In this document: piece after piece, positions 24,628 to 28,371 of the stretch
Layout of the letters: the number at the start of each line of letters is the position of its first letter
How positions within the stretch are numbered: the first letter of the stretch is position 1
DNA from: Clostridium sp. CAG:914
Lineage (GTDB): Bacteria > Bacillota_I > Bacilli_A > RF39 > UBA660
Direction of reading: 5' to 3'
Length of the DNA stretch: 28,371 nucleotides
Assembly (NCBI GenBank): GCA_000437895.1
Contig: FR902123.1
Span: 1 to 28,371, forward strand
Notes under the pieces: model-generated
Told to the model about the DNA's origin: nothing
The model's input: only the letters and a program-made list of their open reading frames with translations
The model's database searches: none
Program-made: the position numbers and the translations under genes

Positions 24628-25059
24628 GTGATTATTATTGATAAGTATTTAGGACTTGATTTAGGAAGCAAAACATTAGGAATATCTATTAGTGATAATA
24701 CTAATACAATAGCCTCTGTTTATACTACTATATTTTTTAATGATAGTGAATATGATACATTGATTCCTAAATTAAAAGATATAATAGAAAAAGAAAATAT
24801 AACAAAAATAGTTTTAGGACTACCTAAAAATATGAATAATACATTAGGACAAAGAGCAAGTATTACATTAGAATTTAAAAATAAATTAGAAAAAGAATTA
24901 GGTATAGAAGTTATTATGGAAGATGAGAGATTAACTTCTGTTATATCAAATAATGTTTTAATACAAGCATCTATGTCAAGAAAAAAAAGAAAGAAAAAAG
25001 TTGATGGAATGGCTTCAGTTATAATATTACAAAGTTATTTAGATAGAAAGGTGAAATAA
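24628..25059 (+). CDS. ruvX: Holliday-junction resolvase-like pre-16S rRNA nuclease RuvX (YqgF)
   Basis: This 143-residue RNase H-fold protein has YLGLDLGSKTLGISISD at about 7-23 with D11 as first catalytic acid, VLGLPKNMN at about 67-75, EDERLTS near 98-104 and the final acidic DGMAS at about 126-130. YqgF/RuvX members process the 5' end of 16S rRNA and have been proposed to resolve Holliday junctions. The start is uncertain. The only conventional in-frame codon is GTG at 24628, which overlaps its own AGGAAG site; with an 8-base spacing that site would fit the ATT at 24637. The ORF overlaps the next gene by one base (TAATG). Gene order onward matches B. subtilis yrrK-yrzB-yrrL-yrrM-yrrN-yrrO. 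Confidence 0.92.
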   Translation: MIIIDKYLGLDLGSKTLGISISDNTNTIASVYTTIFFNDSEYDTLIPKLKDIIEKENITKIVLGLPKNMNNTLGQRASITLEFKNKLEKELGIEVIMEDERLTSVISNNVLIQASMSRKKRKKKVDGMASVIILQSYLDRKVK

Positions 25060-25337
25060 TGGAAAAAAATAATAAATTTAATGTAATTGATAAAGATGGT
25101 AATGAAATAGAATGTGAAGTTTTATTTACATTTGAATCAGAAGAAACTAAAAAGAATTATATTGTATATACAGATAATACTAAAGATAATAAAGGTAATA
25201 TAAGAGTATTTGCTTCAATATATGACCCTAATGCTGATAATTCAGAATTATTGCCTATTAAGAGTGAAAAAGAATGGAAAATTATTGAAACAATTTTAGA
25301 ATCTATTCAAGAAGAAAATAATAAGGATAATGGATAG
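25059..25337 (+). CDS. yrzB: DUF1292 protein (YrzB-like)
   Basis: A 92-residue acidic protein matching DUF1292: a first strand with VIDKDGNEIECEVLFTFE, then NYIVYTDNT, VFASIYDPN, and a C-terminal EKEWKIIETILESIQEE helix. It is soluble, of unknown function, and in B. subtilis (YrzB) lies in the same place between ruvX and mltG. Its ATG overlaps the ruvX stop (TAATG), with AAGGTG as ribosome site, so translation is probably coupled. It is 5 bases from the mltG start. No Cys pair or catalytic motif is seen. Confidence 0.88.
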   Translation: MEKNNKFNVIDKDGNEIECEVLFTFESEETKKNYIVYTDNTKDNKGNIRVFASIYDPNADNSELLPIKSEKEWKIIETILESIQEENNKDNG

Positions 25338-25342
25338 TTTTT

Positions 25343-26413
25343 ATGAAGAAGTATAAGATTTTTATTATAGTTCTAATAACACTATTAGTAGCTATTTTTT
25401 CTGTGGCTTTCTATTATAATCATATGATTTCACCTATGTCTAGAGAAAGTGATAAAGTTATCGTTGAAATAAAAAGTGGTAGTATGGCTCAAATAGGAAA
25501 TGCCCTGTATGAAAATAAATTAATAAGAAGTACTTTTATATTTAAAGTATATGTTAAAATAAATAATATTTCTAATTTGAAAGCTTCTGTTTATGAACTT
25601 GATAGAAATATGAAATTAAGTGAAATAATTAATGTCTTAGAAGAAGGTAATTCTTATAATCCAGATCAAATAACAATAATATTTAAAGAAGGACTTAATG
25701 TAAGAAAAATAGCTAAGTTAATAAGTGAAAATACTAATAATAGTTATGAAGATATTATGAATGTTTTTACTGATAAAGAATATACTAAAAGTTTAATAGA
25801 TAAATATTGGTTTTTAGAAAATGATATACTTAATGATAAAATATATTATCCACTTGAAGGATATTTATTTCCTAATACATATACATTCTTAAATAAAGAT
25901 GTTTCTGTTAAAACAATAATAGAAACAATGTTAGATGAAATGGACAAACAGTTAACTAAATATAAAGAAGAATTACAAGACAGTGAATATTCTATTCATC
26001 AACTACTAACACTAGCTTCAATAGTAGAGCTAGAAGGAGCAAGGTCTGATGATAGAGCTAGCGTAGCAGGCGTATTTTACAATAGAATTAAATCAGGATG
26101 GACACTAGGAAGTGATGTAACAACTTATTACTATTTAAAAATAGATGACTTCAAAATATCCCTAAATGGAAATGCTAATTTATATACTTGTGATTATGCT
26201 TATAATACAAGATGTAGTTCATTTACGGGTTTACCAGTAGGACCTATATCTAATCCTGGAAACGATTCTATTAAAAGTACAATTAAGTATAGAGTTCATA
26301 ATTATTATTACTTTGTAGCAGATTGCAATGGCAAGACATATTTAAGTAAGAATGAAACAGAACATTATAATACAATTGAGAAGTTAAAAAGAGAGAATAA
26401 CTGGTGTGTTTAG
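25343..26413 (+). CDS. mltG: Endolytic murein transglycosylase MltG
   Basis: MltG is a membrane-anchored enzyme that cuts nascent peptidoglycan glycan strands and so helps set strand length. This 356-residue protein has one N-terminal membrane helix (about 5-26), a LysM-like subdomain (about 40-105) and a YceG catalytic domain. The conserved ASIVE (225-229) provides catalytic Glu E229, equivalent to E218 of E. coli MltG, and LPVGPISNPG lies near the C-terminus. Two Cys in the exported part (YTCDYAYNTRC) could form a disulfide. Length is normal. The ribosome site is weak, GGATAATGG at the end of yrzB, so coupling to yrzB is likely. A short hairpin lies between its stop and the next gene. Confidence 0.94.
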   Translation: MKKYKIFIIVLITLLVAIFSVAFYYNHMISPMSRESDKVIVEIKSGSMAQIGNALYENKLIRSTFIFKVYVKINNISNLKASVYELDRNMKLSEIINVLEEGNSYNPDQITIIFKEGLNVRKIAKLISENTNNSYEDIMNVFTDKEYTKSLIDKYWFLENDILNDKIYYPLEGYLFPNTYTFLNKDVSVKTIIETMLDEMDKQLTKYKEELQDSEYSIHQLLTLASIVELEGARSDDRASVAGVFYNRIKSGWTLGSDVTTYYYLKIDDFKISLNGNANLYTCDYAYNTRCSSFTGLPVGPISNPGNDSIKSTIKYRVHNYYYFVADCNGKTYLSKNETEHYNTIEKLKRENNWCV

Positions 26414-26432
26414 GGGTTACTTAGTAACCTCT
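26412..26432 (+). other. Perfect short hairpin between mltG and trmR without a T run
   Basis: AGGGGTTAC pairs with GTAACCTCT around TTA (one G-T pair), starting in the mltG stop codon. TATTATAATAAGGAGG follows instead of a T tract, so it is more likely an mRNA processing or stability element than a terminator; TATAAT at 26435-26440 might be a -10 box. Confidence 0.45.
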
Positions 26433-26451
26433 ATTATAATAAGGAGGAAAT

Positions 26452-27039
26452 ATGTTAGAAAATATTTATAATAAAGCTATTATGGATAAGATTCCTATTA
26501 TGCAAAGTGATGGATTAGAATATTTACTTAAAATAATTAAAGAAAATAATATTACCAGAATACTCGAAATAGGTAGTGCCGTAGGCTACTCAGCTATAAG
26601 AATGGCTCTAGTTAATGAAAATATAAAAGTAACTACTATAGAAAGAGATATAAATAGATATAATGAAGCTGTTAATAATATCTCACTTATGTCTTTATCA
26701 GATAGAATTACTATCATAAATAAAGATGCTAGTGATGTAGAAATAACAGATTTATATGATTTAATATTTATAGATGCTTCCAAAGGACATAATATAGAAT
26801 TCTTTCAAAAATTTAGTAAGAACTTAGATAAGTATGGTATAATAGTTTGCGATAATTTATCTTTTCACGGACTTGTTGAGAATGAAGAATTAATACAAAC
26901 TAAAAATCAAAGAGGACTCGTTAGAAAAATCAAAGAATTTATTTCGTTTTTAGATAATAATTCTGATTTTGTTACCAAATATGTTCCCGTAGGAGATAAA
27001 ATATCCATATCGGTTAGAAAAGAGGATAGTAATGAGTAA
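26452..27039 (+). CDS. trmR: tRNA 5-hydroxyuridine methyltransferase TrmR (YrrM)
   Basis: A 195-residue class I SAM-dependent O-methyltransferase of the caffeoyl-CoA/catechol type. The SAM site is ILEIGSAVGYSAI (37-49), the ribose-binding acid is in TIERD (about 62-66), and the metal/catalytic region is LIFIDASKGH (104-113) then VCDNLSFHG. In B. subtilis the orthologue YrrM methylates 5-hydroxyuridine at tRNA position 34 to 5-methoxyuridine, widening wobble reading. The next two genes are the hydroxylation proteins, which supports the same role here. AAGGAGG lies 5 bases upstream. The gene overlaps yrrN by 8 bases. Confidence 0.9.
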   Translation: MLENIYNKAIMDKIPIMQSDGLEYLLKIIKENNITRILEIGSAVGYSAIRMALVNENIKVTTIERDINRYNEAVNNISLMSLSDRITIINKDASDVEITDLYDLIFIDASKGHNIEFFQKFSKNLDKYGIIVCDNLSFHGLVENEELIQTKNQRGLVRKIKEFISFLDNNSDFVTKYVPVGDKISISVRKEDSNE

Positions 27040-27868
27040 AATAATAGTAACTCCTAGTAGTTTAGATCATATGTATGAACTTACGTCATATAACATAGAT
27101 GGATTTATAATTCCTATTAAAAATTTATCTGCTAATCAGTCTTTTGAAGTGGATTATAAAGATTTAGAATTAGTTATTGATAAGATTAAAAATAAAGAAG
27201 TAATATTACTTATTAACAAGATGATGCATAGTAGTGACATAGAATTACTTCGTGAAGTTTTAAAAAAGGTATCCACACTAAAAGTTGATAAAATAATGTA
27301 CTACGATAATAGTGTATATATGTTAAGTCAAGAACTAAAACTAAATATACCACTAGTTATATATCAAGATCATTTAAATTTAAGCATCCTTTCTAATAAA
27401 TTTTATAATGATATGGGAATAAATTATGCATATATATCTTCAGATATTACCAAAGAAGAAATAAGAGATATTAAATTAAATACTAAAAGTAAATTATTTA
27501 TAACTGCATATGGATATGTACCAATATTTTATTCCAGAAGATATTTATTAAGTAATTATTTTGAATATATAGATAAATCATACAAAAAAGACGTATTTTA
27601 TTTAGATAATGAATATCCTATTAAAGAGAGTGATTTTGGAACTATAATTTATAGTAATAAAATAATAAATTTAATTAATGAATTAGATAAACTTGATTTT
27701 ATTGATTATATTGTTATGGATAGTTTTAATATTGATAGACAAGAATTTAATGAAATGGTAAATAAATTTATTAATAAAGATAAGGTAGAAGATACATATA
27801 CTGGATTTTTAGATAAAAAAACAATATACAAGGTTAAAAATAGTAACGAAGGTGGTACACATGAATAA
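27032..27868 (+). CDS. yrrN: U32 family protein, YrrN/TrhP1-like tRNA U34 hydroxylation factor
   Basis: This 278-residue protein resembles a U32 (collagenase-like) family TIM-barrel domain: MSKIIVTPSSLDHMYELTSYNIDGFIIPI at the start, with helix-strand repeats such as IPLVIYQDHLNLSILSN, YAYISSDIT and LFITAYGYVPIFYSRRY. It has no cysteine at all, so it lacks the iron-sulfur ligands of full U32 proteins, as expected of the shorter YrrN type (TrhP1), which works beside YrrO (TrhP2) in prephenate-dependent 5-hydroxylation of tRNA uridine 34. It overlaps trmR by 8 bases and the next gene by 8 bases, so the three are translated together. Sequence similarity is modest; gene order is the main support. 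Confidence 0.82.
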   Translation: MSKIIVTPSSLDHMYELTSYNIDGFIIPIKNLSANQSFEVDYKDLELVIDKIKNKEVILLINKMMHSSDIELLREVLKKVSTLKVDKIMYYDNSVYMLSQELKLNIPLVIYQDHLNLSILSNKFYNDMGINYAYISSDITKEEIRDIKLNTKSKLFITAYGYVPIFYSRRYLLSNYFEYIDKSYKKDVFYLDNEYPIKESDFGTIIYSNKIINLINELDKLDFIDYIVMDSFNIDRQEFNEMVNKFINKDKVEDTYTGFLDKKTIYKVKNSNEGGTHE

Positions 27869-28371
27869 AATAGAATTGTTAGCCCCAGCTGGAAGTCTAG
27901 AAAGAATACGTGTAGCTCTATCTTATGGAGCTGATGCTGTATATTTTGGAGGAATAAATTATAGTCTTAGAGCTAATGCAAAGAATTTAAATATTAAAGA
28001 AATAAAAGAAGCATGTGAATATGCTCATTCATTAGGTAAAAAAGTGTATGTTACTGTGAATATTATTTTTCATAATGAAGATACTATAGGATTAGTAGAA
28101 TATTTAAAAGAATTATCCTTATGTAATGTAGATGCTATTATCGTAGCAGATCCTTTAGTCATAAAATTAGTTCATGATAATAATATTAAATTAAATATTC
28201 ATATTAGTACTCAATCTTCAACACTAAATTATTTAAGTGTATTGTATTGGAAAAAATTAGGTGTTGAGAGAGTAGTACTAGGAAGAGAATTAAACAGAGA
28301 AGAAATTAAAGAAATAATTGATAAGACTGGTATAGAAGTAGAATGCTTTATACATGGAGCAATGTGCTCTT
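27861..28371 (+). CDS. yrrO: U32 family protein YrrO/TrhP2-like, 5' part only
   Basis: The first 170 codons of a U32 peptidase-family protein; the window ends inside it. It begins MNKIELLAPAGSLERIRVAL then YGADAVYFGG, the classical U32 N-terminus, and continues with HISTQSSTLN and GVERVVLGREL, reaching FIHGAMCS at the edge. In U32 proteins that Cys is the first of four iron-sulfur ligands; the rest lie outside. YrrO (TrhP2) acts in 5-hydroxyuridine formation at tRNA position 34. The ATG overlaps the end of yrrN by 8 bases with GAAGGTGG as ribosome site. This gene, unlike yrrN, carries the cofactor motif. Confidence 0.93.
   Translation, partial: MNKIELLAPAGSLERIRVALSYGADAVYFGGINYSLRANAKNLNIKEIKEACEYAHSLGKKVYVTVNIIFHNEDTIGLVEYLKELSLCNVDAIIVADPLVIKLVHDNNIKLNIHISTQSSTLNYLSVLYWKKLGVERVVLGRELNREEIKEIIDKTGIEVECFIHGAMCS

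Noticed and set aside
1..28371. CRISPR arrays, tRNA or rRNA genes, insertion sequences
   Set aside because: No regularly spaced repeats, cloverleaf sequences, rRNA motifs or transposase frames were seen.

Overview
The window is AT-rich DNA with tightly packed genes, all intact ones on the + strand. It suggests a low-GC member of the Bacillota (class Bacilli in the broad sense, perhaps one of the uncultured gut lineages related to Erysipelotrichales/RF39; that placement is inference). Supporting signs are a PolC-type DNA polymerase III, RbgA, a T-box, strong AGGAGG ribosome sites, A/T-biased codons and two gene blocks in Bacillus subtilis order: tkt-sirA-yneF, and ruvX-yrzB-mltG-yrrM-yrrN-yrrO.

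Region 1 (1-2261) is a decayed mobile element. It holds the end of a YhcG-type (DUF1016) nuclease gene, an intact HD-domain protein, an intact DUF1653 protein, a relaxase with a missing N-terminus, and the C-terminal tail of a large serine recombinase in the same frame as the relaxase but behind a TGA stop. The promoter of the next core gene overlaps the recombinase stop codon.

Region 2 (2300-6610) carries rbgA, yceD and rpmF (ribosome assembly and the L32 protein), a terminator, and then the tkt-sirA-yneF block. The transketolase-like protein is full length, but nearly every catalytic and cofactor-binding residue of the family is gone, so it looks like a pseudoenzyme kept in its ancestral place.

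Region 3 (6611-14716) is a T-box with an alanine (GCT) specifier controlling a P-loop kinase-like gene and alaS, followed by polC, which has a roughly 68-residue insertion in its polymerase core.

Region 4 (14760-18066) is the most unusual accessory part: four tandem genes for small exported proteins with SipW-type (TasA/CalY-like) signal segments. Each has its own nearly identical promoter and its own hairpin terminator. No SipW signal peptidase is present.

Region 5 (18078-22365) is a MarR-type regulator with a 24-bp inverted-repeat operator across its own promoter, in one operon with two ABC exporter half-transporters that form a heterodimer with one degenerate ATP site.

Region 6 (22402-24508) has a long ThyX-like thymidylate synthase with a displaced RHR motif and a DUF2238 membrane protein. 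Region 7 (24584-28371) is the ruvX-yrzB-mltG-trmR-yrrN-yrrO block; its last three genes are the tRNA U34 5-methoxyuridine pathway, and the final gene runs off the window.

None of the 25 intact complete genes ends in TGA (16 TAA, 9 TAG). The only TGA-ended frames are in the decayed element. No tRNA, rRNA, CRISPR array or insertion sequence was seen, and no gene-free stretch is longer than 300 bases.
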